From the NCBI RefSeq assembly GCF_050948215.1, contig NW_027488594.1, positions 558,001-622,000 on the forward strand: DNA of 64,000 nucleotides, written 5' to 3'. The notes under the pieces were generated by a model. It saw only the letters and a list, made by a program, of their open reading frames with translations. It had not been told where the DNA came from and did not search any database. Below are positions 26,221 through 41,370 of this stretch, piece after piece. Each line of letters begins with the position of its first letter. The stretch's first letter is position 1. This stretch comes from Halictus rubicundus. Its lineage: Eukaryota > Arthropoda > Insecta > Hymenoptera > Halictidae. A program made the translations under genes and the position numbers.

Positions 26221-29011
26221 ATAGGATAGAGGATAGGATAGGATAGAGGATACGATATAGGATTTAATAGGATAGAGGATAGGATAGGATAGAGGATAGG
26301 ATACGATAGAGGATAGGATAGGATAGAGGATACGATATGGGATTTAATAGGATAGAGGATAGGATACGATAGAGGATAGGATAGGATAGAGGATAGAGGA
26401 TAGGATAGAGGATAGGATAGGATAGAGGATAGGATAGGATAGAGGATAGGATAGGATAGAGGATAGGATAGGATAGAGGATAGGATAGGCTAGAGGATAG
26501 GATACAGGATAGGATAGGATAGAGGATAGGATAGGATAGAGGATAGGATACGATAGAGGATAGGATAGGATAGAGGATACGATATAGGATTTAATAGGAT
26601 AGAGGATAGGATACGATAGAGGATAGGATAGGATAGAGGATAGGATAGGATAGAGGATAGGATAGGATAGAGGATAGGATAGGATAGAGGATAGGATAGG
26701 ATAGAGGATAGGATAGGATAGAGGATAGGATAGGATAGAGGATAGGATAGGATAGAGGATAGGATAGGATAGAGGATAGGATAGGATAGAGAATAGGATA
26801 GGATAGAGGATAGGATAGGATAGAGAATAGGATAGGATAGAGGAAAGGATAGGATAGAGGATAGGATAGGATAGAGGATAGGATAGGATAGAGGATGGGA
26901 TAGGATAGAGGATAGGATAGGATAGAGGATAGGATACGATAGAGGATAGGATAGGATAGAGGATCCGATATAGGATTTAATAGGATAGAGGATAGGATAC
27001 GATAAAGGATAGGATAGGATAGAGGATAGGATAGGATAGAGAATAGGATATAGGATTGGATAGGATAGCGGATAGGATAGGATAGAGGATTGGATAGGAT
27101 AGGGGATAGGATACGATAGAGGATAGGATAGGATAGAGAATAGGATATAGGATTGGATAGGATAGAGGATAGAATAGGATAGAGGATAGGATAGGATAGA
27201 GGATAGGATATGATACAGGATAGGATAGGATATAGGATAGGATAGGATAGAGGATAGGATAGGATACAGGAAAGGATAGGATAGAGGATAGGATATGATA
27301 GAGGATAGGATAGGATAGAGGATAGGATAGGATAGAGAATAGGATGGGATAGAGGATAGGATAGGATAGAGGATAGGATAGGATAGAGGATAGGATAGGA
27401 TAGAGGATGGGATAGGATAGAGGATAGGATAGGATAGAGGATAGGATAGGATAGAGGATAGGATAGGATAGGATAGGATAGAGGATAGGACAGGATAGAG
27501 GATAGGATATGATAGAGGATAGGATAGGATAGAGGATAGGATAGGATAGAGGATAGGATAGGATAGAGGATAGGATAGGATAGAGGATAGGGTAGGATAG
27601 AGGATAGGATAGGATACAGGATAGGATAGGATAGAGGATAGGATATGATAGAGGATAGGATAGGATAGAGGATAGGATAGGATAGAGAATAGGATGGGAT
27701 AGAGGATAGGATAGGATAGAGGATAGGATAGGATAGAGGATAGGATAGGATAGAGGATGGGATAGGATAGAGGATAGGATAGGATAGAGGATAGGTTAGG
27801 ATAGAGGATAGGATAGGATAGAGGATACGATATAGGATTTAATAGGATAGAGGATAGGATAGGATAGAGGATAGGATACGATAGAGGATAGGATAGGATA
27901 GAGGATACGATATGGGATTTAATAGGATAGAGGATAGGATACGATAGAGGATAGGATAGGATAGAGGATAGAGGATAGGATAGAGGATAGGATAGGATAG
28001 AGGATAGGATAGGATAGAGGATAGGATAGGATAGAGGATAGGATAGGCTAGAGGATAGGATACAGGATAGGATAGGATAGAGGATAGGATAGGATAGAGG
28101 ATAGGATACGATAGAGGATAGGATAGGATAGAGGATACGATATAGGATTTAATAGGATAGAGGATAGGATACGATAGAGGATAGGATAGGATAGAGGATA
28201 GGATAGGATAGAGGATAGGATAGGATAGAGGATAGGATAGGATAGAGGATAGGATAGGATAGAGGATAGGATAGGATAGAGGATAGGATAGGATAGAGGA
28301 TAGGATAGGATAGAGAATAGGATAGGATAGAGGATAGGATAGGATAGAGAATAGGATAGGATAGAGGAAAGGATAGGATAGAGGATAGGATAGGATAGAG
28401 GATAGGATAGGATAGAGGATGGGATAGGATAGAGGATAGGATAGGATAGAGGATAGGATACGATAGAGGATAGGATAGGATAGAGGATAGGATACGATAG
28501 AGGATAGGATAGGATAGAGGATCCGATATAGGATTTAATAGGATAGAGGATAGGATACGATAAAGGATAGGATAGGATAGAGGATAGGATAGGATAGAGA
28601 ATAGGATATAGGATTGGATAGGATAGCGGATAGGATAGGATAGAGGATTGGATAGGATAGAGGATAGGATACGATAGAGGATAAGGATAGGATAGAGGAT
28701 AGGATAGGATAGAGGATAGGATATGATAGAGGATACGATAGAGGATAGGATACGATAGAGGATAGGATAGGATAGAGGATAGGATAGGATAGAGAATAGG
28801 ATACGATAGAGGATAGGATAGGATAGAGGATAGGATAGGATAGAGGATGGGATAGGATAGAGGATAATATAGGATAGAGGATAGGATAGGATAGAGGATA
28901 GGATACGATAGAGGATAGGATAGGATAGAGGATACGATATAGGATTTAATAGGATAGAGGATAGGATACGATAAAGGATAGGATAGGATAGAGGATAGGA
29001 TAGAGGATAGG
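26221..29011 (+). repeat. Class H domain with a 1575-bp segmental duplication
   Basis: The TTTAAT element at 26261 and its GATATGGG variant at 26341 recur at 27836 and 27916, an offset of 1575. The GGATCC-form elements at 26962 and 28520 are 1558 bp apart, one 17-mer less. Similarity covers about 26245-27090 and 27820-28650. It is lost after the TAGCGG marker, where copy 1 continues with GATAGGGG and copy 2 with GATAGAGG. A GATAGAGGATAGAGG heptamer doublet and a GGCTAGAGG unit occur in both copies. Confidence 0.8.
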
Positions 29012-30468
29012 ATATAGGATTGGATAGGATAGCGGATAGGATAGGATAGGGGATTGGATAGGATAGAGAATAGGATATAGGATTGGATAGGATAGAGGAT
29101 AGAATAGGATAGAGGATAGGATAGGATAGAGGTTAGGATAGGATAGAGGATAGGATAGGATAGAGGATAGGATAGGATAGAGGATAGGATAGGATAGAGG
29201 ATAGGATAGGATAGAGGATAGGATAGGATAGAGGATAGGATAGGATAGAGGATACGATATAGGATTTAATAGGATAGAGGATACGATATAGGATTTAATA
29301 GGACAGAGGATAGGATACGATAGAGGATACGATAGGATAGAGGATAGGATAGGATAGAGGATAGGATAGGATAGAGGAAAGGATAGGATAGAGGATAGGA
29401 TAGGATAGAGGATAGGATAGGATAGAGGATGGGATATGATAGAGGATAATATAGGATAGAGGATAGGATAGGGTATAGGATAGGATAGGATAGAGTATAG
29501 GATAGGATAGAGGATAGGATAGGATAGAGGATAGGATAGGATAGAGGATAGGATAGGATAGAGGATAGGATAGGATAGAGGATAGGATACGATAGAGGAT
29601 AAGGATAGGATAGAGGATAGGATAGGATAGAGGATAGGATATGATAGAGGATAGGATAGGATAGAGGATAGGATAGGATAGAGGATGGGATAGGATAGAG
29701 GATAATATAGGATAGAGGATAGGATAGGATAGAGGATAGGATACGATAGAGGATAGGATAGGATAGAGGATACGATATAGGATTTAATAGGATAGAGGAT
29801 AGGATACGATAAAGGATAGGATAGGATAGAGGATAGGATAGAGGATAGGATATAGGATTGGATAGGATAGCGGATAGGATAGGATAGGGGATTGGATAGG
29901 ATAGAGAATAGGATATAGGATTGGATAGGATAGAGGATAGAATAGGATAGAGGATAGGATAGGATAGAGGATAGGATAGGATAGAGGATGGGATATGATA
30001 GAGGATAATATAGGATAGAGGATAGGATAGGATATAGGATAGGATAGGATAGAGGATAGGATAGGATAGAGGATAGGATAGGATAGAGGATAGGATAGGA
30101 TAGAGGATAGGATAGGATAGAGGATAGGATAGGATAGAGGATAGGATAGGATAGAGGATAGGATAGGATAGAGGATAGGATAGGATAGAGGATAGGATAG
30201 GATAGAGGATAGGATAGGATAGAGGATAGGATAGGATAGAGGATAGGATAGGATAGAGGATAGGATAGGATAGAGGATACGATATAGGATTTAATAGGAT
30301 AGAGGATAGGATACGATAGAGGATACGATAGGATAGAGGATAGGATAGGATAGAGGATAGGATAGGATAGAGGAAAGGATAGGATAGAGGATAGGATAGG
30401 ATAGAGGATAGGATAGGATAGAGGATGGGATATGATAGAGGATAATATAGGATAGAGGATAGGATAGG
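29012..30468 (+). repeat. 1457-bp tandem duplication, copy 1
   Basis: Diagnostic units recur 1457 bp later without exception: ATATAGGATTGG 29012/30469, GGACAGAGG 29301/30758, GATGGG 29987/31444, TTTAAT 30288/31745, GATGGG 30424/31881. Copy 1 ends where ATATAGGATTGG starts again, so the junction can be placed almost to the base. It includes a rare doublet of TTTAAT elements only 18 bp apart at about 29273/29291. Confidence 0.9.
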
Positions 30469-31925
30469 ATATAGGATTGGATAGGATAGCGGATAGGATA
30501 GGATAGGGGATTGGATAGGATAGAGAATAGGATATAGGATTGGATAGGATAGAGGATAGAATAGGATAGAGGATAGGATAGGATAGAGGTTAGGATAGGA
30601 TAGAGGATAGGATAGGATAGAGGATAGGATAGGATAGAGGATAGGATAGGATAGAGGATAGGATAGGATAGAGGATAGGATAGGATAGAGGATAGGATAG
30701 GATAGAGGATACGATATAGGATTTAATAGGATAGAGGATACGATATAGGATTTAATAGGACAGAGGATAGGATACGATAGAGGATACGATAGGATAGAGG
30801 ATAGGATAGGATAGAGGATAGGATAGGATAGAGGAAAGGATAGGATAGAGGATAGGATAGGATAGAGGATAGGATAGGATAGAGGATGGGATATGATAGA
30901 GGATAATATAGGATAGAGGATAGGATAGGGTATAGGATAGGATAGGATAGAGTATAGGATAGGATAGAGGATAGGATAGGATAGAGGATAGGATAGGATA
31001 GAGGATAGGATAGGATAGAGGATAGGATAGGATAGAGGATAGGATACGATAGAGGATAAGGATAGGATAGAGGATAGGATAGGATAGAGGATAGGATATG
31101 ATAGAGGATAGGATAGGATAGAGGATAGGATAGGATAGAGGATGGGATAGGATAGAGGATAATATAGGATAGAGGATAGGATAGGATAGAGGATAGGATA
31201 CGATAGAGGATAGGATAGGATAGAGGATACGATATAGGATTTAATAGGATAGAGGATAGGATACGATAAAGGATAGGATAGGATAGAGGATAGGATAGAG
31301 GATAGGATATAGGATTGGATAGGATAGCGGATAGGATAGGATAGGGGATTGGATAGGATAGAGAATAGGATATAGGATTGGATAGGATAGAGGATAGAAT
31401 AGGATAGAGGATAGGATAGGATAGAGGATAGGATAGGATAGAGGATGGGATATGATAGAGGATAATATAGGATAGAGGATAGGATAGGATATAGGATAGG
31501 ATAGGATAGAGGATAGGATAGGATAGAGGATAGGATAGGATAGAGGATAGGATAGGATAGAGGATAGGATAGGATAGAGGATAGGATAGGATAGAGGATA
31601 GGATAGGATAGAGGATAGGATAGGATAGAGGATAGGATAGGATAGAGGATAGGATAGGATAGAGGATAGGATAGGATAGAGGATAGGATAGGATAGAGGA
31701 TAGGATAGGATAGAGGATAGGATAGGATAGAGGATACGATATAGGATTTAATAGGATAGAGGATAGGATACGATAGAGGATACGATAGGATAGAGGATAG
31801 GATAGGATAGAGGATAGGATAGGATAGAGGAAAGGATAGGATAGAGGATAGGATAGGATAGAGGATAGGATAGGATAGAGGATGGGATATGATAGAGGAT
31901 AATATAGGATAGAGGATAGGATAGG
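30469..31925 (+). repeat. 1457-bp tandem duplication, copy 2
   Basis: This second copy follows immediately after the first. By eye every marker of copy 1 is present. It holds one of the longest unbroken consensus runs (about 31498-31732), as does copy 1 (about 30042-30275). Beyond about 31925 the sequence continues with plain units instead of ATATAGGATTGG, which marks the end. Confidence 0.9.
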
Positions 31926-34900
31926 ATATAGGATAGGATAGGATAGAGGATAGGATAGGATAGAGGATAGGATAGGATAGAGGATAGGATAGGATAGAGG
32001 ATAGGATAGGATAGAGGATAGGATAGGATAGAGGATAGGATAGGATAGAGGATAGGATAGGATAGAGGATAGGATAGGATAGAGGATAGGATACGATAGA
32101 GGATAAGGATAGGATAGAGGATAGGATAGGATAGAGGATAGGATATGATAGAGGATACGATAGAGGGTAGGATACGAAAGAGGATATGATACGATAGAGG
32201 ATAGGATAGGATAGAGGATACGATATAGGATTTAATAGGATAGAGGATAGGATACGATAGAGGATAGGATAGGATAGAGAATAGGATAGGATAGATGATA
32301 GGATAGGATAGAGGATAGGATAGGATAGAGGATAGGATAGGATAGAGGATAGGATAGGATAGAGGATAATATAGGATAGAGGATAGGATATGATAGAGGA
32401 TAGGATAGGATAGAGGATAGGATAGGATAGAGGATAGGATACGATAGAGGATAGGATAGGATAGAGGATACGATATAGGATTTAATAGGATAGAGGATAG
32501 GATACGATAAAGGATAGGATAGGATAGAGGATAGGATATAGGATTGGATAGGATAGCGGATAGGATAGGATAGGGGATTGGATAGGATAGAGAATAGGAT
32601 ATAGGATTGGATAGGATAGAGGATAGAATAGGATAGAGGATAGGATGGGATAGAGGATAGGATACGATAAAGGATAGGATAGGATAGAGGATAGGATACG
32701 ATAGAGGATGGGATAGGATAGAGGATAGGATAGGATAGAGGATAGGATAGGATAGAGGATAGGATAGGATAGAGGATAGGATACGATAAAGGATAGGATA
32801 GGATAGAGGATAGGATAGAGGATAGGATATAGGATTGGATAGGATAGCGGATAGGATAGGATAGGGGATTGGATAGGATAGAGAATAGGATATAGGATTG
32901 GATAGGATAGAGGATAGAATAGGATAGAGGATAGGATAGGATAGAGGTTAGGATAGGATAGAGGATAGGATAGGATAGAGGATAGGATAGGATAGAGGAT
33001 AGGATAGGATAGAGGATAGGATAGGATAGAGGATAGGATAGGATAGAGGATAGGATAGGATAGAGGATACGATATAGGATTTAATAGGATAGAGGATAGG
33101 ATACGATAGAGGATACGATAGGATAGAGGATAGGATAGGATAGAGGATAGGATAGGATAGAGGAAAGGATAGGATAGAGGATAGGATAGGATAGAGGATA
33201 GGATAGGATAGAGGATGGGATATGATAGAGGATAATATAGGATAGAGGATAGGATAGGATATAGGATAGGATAGGATAGAGTATAGGATAGGATAGAGGA
33301 TAGGATAGGATAGAGGATAGGATAGGATAGAGGATAGGATAGGATAGAGGATAAGGATAGGATAGAGGATAGGATAGGATAGAGGATAGGATATGATAGA
33401 GGATAGGATAGGATAGAGGATAGGATAGGATAGAGGATGGGATAGGATAGAGGATAATATAGGATAGAGGATAGGATAGGATAGAGGATAGGATACGATA
33501 GAGGATAGGATAGGATAGAGGATACGATATAGGATTTAATAGGATAGAGGATAGGATACGATAGAGGATACGATAGGATAGAGGATAGGATAGGATAGAG
33601 GATAGGATAGGATAGAGGAAAGGATAGGATAGAGGATAGGATAGGATAGAGGATAGGATAGGATAGAGGATGGGATATGATAGAGGATAATATAGGATAG
33701 AGGATAGGATAGGATATAGGATAGGATAGGATAGAGGATAGGATAGGATAGAGGATAGGATAGGATAGAGGATAGGATAGGATAGAGGATAGGATAGGAT
33801 AGAGGATAGGATAGGATAGAGGATAGGATAGGATAGAGGATAGGATAGGATAGAGGATAGGATACGATAGAGGATAAGGATAGGATAGAGGATAGGATAG
33901 GATAGAGGATAGGATATGATAGAGGATACGATAGAGGGTAGGATACGATAGTGGATAGGATAGGATAGAGGATAGGATAGGATAGAGAATAGGATACGAT
34001 AGAGGATAGGATAGGATAGAGGATAGGATAGGATAGAGGATAGGATAGGATAGAGGATGGGATAGGATAGAGGATAGGATAGGATGGAGGATAGGATACG
34101 ATAGAGGATAGGATAGGATAGAGGATATTAAACGATAGAGGATAGGATAGGATAGAGGATACGATATAGGATTTAATAGGATAGAGGATAGGATACGATA
34201 GAGGATAGGATAGGATAGAGAATAGGATAGGATAGATGATAGGATAGGATAGAGGATAGGATAGGATAGAGGATAGGATAGGATAGAGGATAGGATAGGA
34301 TAGAGGATAGAATAGGATAGAGGATAGGATGGGATAGAGGATAGGATAGGATAGAGGATAGGATAGGATAGAGGATAGGATACGATAGAGGATGGGATAG
34401 GATAGAGGATAGGATAGGATAGAGGATAGGATAGGATAGAGGATAGGATAGGATAGAGGATAGGATAGGATAGAGGATAGGATAGGATAGAGGATAGGAT
34501 AGAGGATAGGATAGGATAGAGGATAGGATAGGATAGAGGATAGGATAGGATAGAGGATAGGATAGGATAGAGGATAATATAGGATAGAGGATAGGATAGG
34601 ATAGAGGATAGGATAGGATACAGGATAGGATAGGATAGAGGATAGGATATGATAGAGGATAGGATAGGATAGAGGATAGGATAGGATAGAGAATAGCATG
34701 GGATAGAGGATAGGATAGGATAGAGGATAGGATAGTATAGAGGATAGGATAGGATAGAGGATAGGATAGGATAGAGGATAGGATAGGATAGAGGATAGGA
34801 TAGGATAGAGGATAGGATAGGATAGAGGATAGGATAGGATAGAGGATAGGATAGGATAGAGGACAGGATAGGATAGAGAATAGGATAGGATAGAGGATAG

Positions 34901-37400
34901 GATAGGATAGAGAATAGGATAGGATAGAGGAAAGGATAGGATAGAGGATAGGATAGGATAGAGGATAGGATAGGATAGAGGATGGGATAGGATAGAGGAT
35001 AGGATAGGATAGAGGATAGGATACGATAGAGGATAGGATAGGATAGAGGATCCGATATAGGATTTAATAGGATAGAGGATAGGATACGATAAAGGATAGG
35101 ATAGGATAGAGGATAGGATAGGATAGAGAATAGGATATAGGATTGGATAGGATAGCGGATAGGATAGGATATAGGATTGGATAGGATAGGGGATAGGATA
35201 CGATAGAGGATAAGGATAGGATAGAGGATAGGATAGGATAGAGGATAGGATAGGATGGAGGATAGGATACGATAGAGGATAGGATAGGATAGAGGATATT
35301 AAACGATAGAGGATAGGATAGGATAGAGGATACGATATAGGATTTAATAGGATAGAGGATAGGATACGATAGAGGATAGGATAGGATAGAGAATAGGATA
35401 GGATAGATGATAGGATAGGATAGAGGATAGGATAGGATAGAGGATAGGATAGGATAGAGGATAGGATAGGATAGAGGATAGGATAGGATAGAGGATAATA
35501 TAGGATAGAGGATAGGATAGGATAGAGGATAGGATAGGATAGAGGATAGGATAGGATAGAGGATAGGATACGATAGAGGATAGGATAGGATAGAGGATAC
35601 GATATAGGATTTAATAGGATAGAGGATAGGATACGATAAAGGATAGGATAGGATAGAGGATAGGATATAGGATTGGATAGGATAGCGGATAGGATAGGAT
35701 AGGGGATTGGATAGGATAGAGAATAGGATATAGGATTGGATAGGATAGAGGATAGAATAGGATAGAGGATAGGATGGGATAGAGGATAGGATAGGATAGA
35801 GGATAGGATAGGATAGAGGATAGGATACGATAGAGGATGGGATAGGATAGAGGATAGGATAGGATAGAGGATAGGATAGGATAGAGGATAGGATAGGATA
35901 GAGGATAGGATAGGATAGAGGATAGGATAGGATAGAGGATAGGATAGAGGATAGGATAGGATAGAGGATAGGATAGGATAGAGGATAGGATAGGATAGAG
36001 GATAGGATAGGATAGAGGATAGGATAGGATAGAGGATAGGATAGGATAGAGGATAATATAGGATAGAGGATAGGATAGGATAGAGGATAGGATAGGATAC
36101 AGGATAGGATAGGATAGAGGATAGGATATGATAGAGGATAGGATAGGATAGAGGATAGGATAGGATAGAGAATAGGATGGGATAGAGGATAGGATAGGAT
36201 AGAGGATAGGATAGGATAGAGGATAGGATAGGATAGAGGATAGGATAGGATAGAGGATAGGATAGGATAGAGGATAGGATAGGATAGAGGATAGGATAGG
36301 ATAGAGGATAGGATAGGATAGAGGATAGGATAGGATAGAGGATAGGATAGGATAGAGGATAGGATAGGATAGAGGATAGGATAGGATAGAGAACAGGATA
36401 GGATAGAGGATAGGATAGGATAGAGAATAGGATAGGATAGAGGAAAGGATAGGATAGAGGATAGGATAGGATAGAGGATAGGATAGGATAGAGGATGGGA
36501 TAGGATAGAGGATAGGATAGGATAGAGGATAGGATACGATAGAGGATAGGATAGGATAGAGGATCCGATATAGGATTTAATAGGATAGAGGATAGGATAC
36601 GATAAAGGATAGGATAGGATAGAGGATAGGATAGGATAGAGAATAGGATATAGGATTGGATAGGATAGCGGATAGGATAGGATAGAGGATTGGATAGGAT
36701 AGGGGATAGGATACGATAGAGGATAGGATAGGATAGAGAATAGGATATAGGATTGGATAGGATAGAGGATAGAATAGGATAGAGGATAGGATAGGATAGA
36801 GGATAGGATATGATACAGGATAGGATAGGATATAGGATAGGATAGGATAGAGGATAGGATAGGATAGGGGATTGGATAGGATAGAGAATAGGATATAGGA
36901 TTGGATAGGATAGAGGATAGAATAGGATAGAGGATAGGATGGGATAGAGGATAGGATAGGATAGAGGATAGGATAGGATAGAGGATAGGATACGATAGAG
37001 GATGGGATAGGATAGAGGATAGGATAGGATAGAGGATAGGATAGGATAGAGGATAGGATAGGATAGAGGATAGGATAGGATAGAGGATAGGATAGGATAG
37101 AGGATAGGATAGGATAGAGGATAGGATAGGATAGAGGATAGGATAGGATAGAGGATAATATAGGATAGAGGATAGGATAGGATAGAGGATAGGATAGGAT
37201 ACAGGATAGGATAGGATAGAGGATAGGATATGATAGAGGATAGGATAGGATAGAGGATAGGATAGGATAGAGAATAGGATGGGATAGAGGATAGGATAGG
37301 ATAGAGGATAGGATAGGATAGAGGATAGGATAGGATAGAGGATGGGATAGGATAGAGGATAGGATAGGATAGAGGATAGGATAGGATAGAGGATAGGATA
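31926..37400 (+). repeat. Class H array with mixed TTTAAT cassettes
   Basis: This is 17-mer sequence with TTTAAT elements near 32228, 32478, 33079, 33535, 34168, 35062, 35341, 35609 and 36576, and GGATCC forms at 35049 and 36562. A rare GATATTAAACG unit occurs at 34124 and 35295, 1171 bp apart, and again in the 43-45 kb region, linking the two domains. No gene, RNA or mobile element is visible. Confidence 0.78.
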
Positions 37401-39540
37401 CGATAGAGGATAGGATATAGGATTTAATAGGATAGAGGATAGGATACGATAAAGGATAGGATAGGATAGAGGATAGGATAGGATAGAGAATAGGATATAG
37501 GATTGGATAGGATAGCGGATAGGATAGGATAGACGATTGGATAGGATAGGGGATAGGATACGATAGAGGATAGGATAGGATAGAGAATAGGATATAGGAT
37601 TGGATAGGATAGAGGATAGAATAGGATAGAGGATAGGATAGGATAGAGGATAGGATATGATACAGGATAGGATAGGATATAGGATAGGATAGGATAGAGG
37701 ATAGGATAGGATACAGGATAGGATAGGATAGAGGATAGGATATAGGATTGGATAGGATAGCGGATAGGATAGGATAGAGGATCGGATAGGATAGGGGATA
37801 GGATACGATAGAGGATAGGATAGGATAGAGAATAGGATATAGGATTGGATAGGATAGAGGATAGAATAGGATAGAGGATAGGATAGGATAGAGGATAGGA
37901 TATGATACAGGATAGGATAGGATATAGGATAGGATAGGATAGAGGATAGGATAGGATAGGGGATTGGATAGGATAGAGAATAGGATATAGGATTGGATAG
38001 GATAGAGGATAGAATAGGATAGAGGATAGGATGGGATAGAGGATAGGATAGGATAGAGGATAGGATAGGATAGAGGATAGGATACGATAGAGGATGGGAT
38101 AGGATAGAGGATAGGATAGGATAGAGGATAGGATAGGATAGAGGATAGGATAGGATAGAGGATAGGATAGGATAGAGGATAGGATAGGATAGAGGATAGG
38201 ATAGGATAGAGGATAGGATAGGATAGAGGATAGGATAGGATAGAGGATAGGATAGGATAGAGGATAGGATAGGATAGAGGATAATATAGGATAGAGGATA
38301 GGATAGGATAGAGGATAGGATAGGATACAGGATAGGATAGGATAGAGGATAGGATATGATAGAGGATAGGATAGGATAGAGGATAGGATAGGATAGAGAA
38401 TAGGATGGGATAGAGGATAGGATAGGATAGAGGATAGGATAGGATAGAGGATAGGATAGGATAGAGGATGGGATAGGATAGAGGATAGGATAGGATAGAG
38501 GATAGGATAGGATAGAGGATAGGATACGATAGAGGATAGGATATAGGATTTAATAGGATAGAGGATAGGATACGATAAAGGATAGGATAGGATAGAGGAT
38601 AGGATAGGATAGAGAATAGGATATAGGATTGGATAGGATAGCGGATAGGATAGGATAGAGGATTGGATAGGATAGGGGATAGGATACGATAGAGGATAGG
38701 ATAGGATAGAGAATAGGATATAGGATTGGATAGGATAGAGGATAGAATAGGATAGAGGATAGGATAGGATAGAGGATAGGATATGATACAGGATAGGATA
38801 GGATATAGGATAGGATAGGATAGAGGATAGGATAGGATACAGGATAGGATAGGATAGAGGATAGGATATGATAGAGGATAGGATAGGATAGAGGATAGGA
38901 TAGGATAGAGAATAGGATGGGATAGAGGATAGGATAGGATAGAGGATAGGATAGGATAGAGGATAGGATAGGATAGAGGATTGGATAGGATAGAGAATAG
39001 GATATAGGATTGGATAGGATAGAGGATAGAATAGGATAGAGGATAGGATGGGATAGAGGATAGGATAGGATAGAGGATAGGATAGGATAGAGGATAGGAT
39101 ACGATAGAGGATGGGATAGGATAGAGGATAGGATAGGATAGAGGATAGGATAGGATAGAGGATAGGATAGGATAGAGGATAGGATAGGATAGAGGATAGG
39201 ATAGGATAGAGGATAGGATAGGATAGAGGATAGGATAGGATAGAGGATAGGATAGGATAGAGGATAGGATAGGATAGAGGATAGGATAGGATAGAGGATA
39301 ATATAGGATAGAGGATAGGATAGGATAGAGGATAGGATAGGATACAGGATAGGATAGGATAGAGGATAGGATATGATAGAGGATAGGATAGGATAGAGGA
39401 TAGGATAGGATAGAGAATAGGATGGGATAGAGGATAGGATAGGATAGAGGATAGGATAGGATAGAGGATAGGATAGGATAGAGGATGGGATAGGATAGAG
39501 GATAGGATAGGATAGAGGATAGGATAGGATAGAGGATAGG
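37401..39540 (+). repeat. Near-1-kb tandem cassettes led by a GGATATAGG TTTAAT variant
   Basis: Here the TTTAAT element is preceded by GATAGGATATAGG instead of GATACGATATAGG. This form appears at 37421, 38547, 39564 and 40544, spaced 1126, 1017 and 980 bp. Each is followed in order by GATAAAGG, ATATAGGATTGG, TAGCGG, GATTGG, TAGGGG, GATATGATACAGG and GAGAATAGGATGGG. The common leader points to tandem amplification of one cassette with small length changes between copies. Confidence 0.8.
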
Positions 39541-41370
39541 ATACGATAGAGGATAGGATATAGGATTTAATAGGATAGAGGATAGGATACGATAAAGGAT
39601 AGGATAGGATAGAGGATAGGATAGGATAGAGAATAGGATATAGGATTGGATAGGATAGCGGATAGGATAGGATAGAGGATTGGATAGGATAGGGGATAGG
39701 ATACGATAGAGGATAGGATAGGATAGAGAATAGGATATAGGATTGGATAGGATAGAGGATAGAATAGGATAGAGGATAGGATAGGATAGAGGATAGGATA
39801 TGATACAGGATAGGATAGGATATAGGATAGGATAGGATAGAGGATAGGATAGGATACAGGATAGGATAGGATAGAGGATAGGATATGATAGAGGATAGGA
39901 TAGGATAGAGGATAGGATAGGATAGAGAATAGGATGGGATAGAGGATAGGATAGGATAGAGGATAGGATAGGATAGAGGATAGGATAGGATAGAGGATGG
40001 GATAGGATAGAGGATAGGACAGGATAGAGGATAGGATATGATAGAGGATAGGATAGGATAGAGGATAGGATAGGATAGAGGATAGGATAGGATAGAGGAT
40101 AGGATAGGATAGAGGATAGGATAGGATAGAGGATAGGATAGGATGGAGAATAGGATAGGATAGAGGATAGGATAGGATAGAGGATAGGATAGGATAGAGG
40201 ATAGGATACGATAGAGGATAGAATAGGATAGAGGATACGATATAGGATTTAATAGGATAGAGGATAGGATACGATAGAGGATAGGATAGGATATAGGATA
40301 GGATAGGATAGATAATATGATAGGATAGAGGATAGGATAGGATAGAGGATAGGATAGGATAGAGGATAGAGGATAGGATAGAGGATAGGATAGGATAGAG
40401 GATAGGATAGGATAGAGGATAGGATAGGATAGAGGATAGGATAGGATAGAGGATAGGATAGGCTAGAGGATAGGATACAGGATAGGATAGGATAGAGGAT
40501 AGGATAGGATAGAGGATAGGATACGATAGAGGATAGGATATAGGATTTAATAGGATAGAGGATAGGATACGATAAAGGATAGGATAGGATAGAGGATAGG
40601 ATAGGATAGAGAATAGGATATAGGATTGGATAGGATAGCGGATAGGATAGGATAGAGGATTGGATAGGATAGGGGATAGGATACGATAGAGGATAGGATA
40701 GGATAGAGAATAGGATATAGGATTGGATAGGATAGAGGATAGAATAGGATAGAGGATAGGATAGGATAGAGGATAGGATATGATACAGGATAGGATAGGA
40801 TATAGGATAGGATAGGATAGAGGATAGGATAGGATACAGGATAGGATAGGATAGAGGATAGGATATGATAGAGGATAGGATAGGATAGAGGATAGGATAG
40901 GATAGAGAATAGGATGGGATAGAGGATAGGATAGGATAGAGGATAGGATAGGATAGAGGATAGGATAGGATAGAGGATGGGATAGGATAGAGGATAGGAC
41001 AGGATAGAGGATAGGATATGATAGAGGATAGGATAGGATAGAGGATAGGATAGGATAGAGGATAGGATAGGATAGAGGATAGGATAGGATAGAGGATAGG
41101 ATAGGATAGAGGATAGGATAGGATGGAGAATAGGATAGGATAGAGGATAGGATAGGATAGAGGATAGGATAGGATAGAGGATAGGATACGATAGAGGATA
41201 GAATAGGATAGAGGATACGATATAGGATTTAATAGGATAGAGGATAGGATACGATAGAGGATAGGATAGGATATAGGATAGGATAGGATAGATAATATGA
41301 TAGGATAGAGGATAGGATAGGATAGAGGATAGGATAGGATAGATAATATGATAGGATAGAGGATAGGATA
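39541..41370 (+). repeat. 980-bp tandem duplication
   Basis: TTTAAT at 39564 recurs at 40544, GGACAGG near 40015 at 40995, and the GATAGAATAGG plus GATACGATATAGG string at 40217 at 41197, all 980 bp apart. Both copies contain the rare GATAATATGATAGG unit. I saw no difference between the copies apart from small end effects, which implies recent duplication. Confidence 0.86.
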
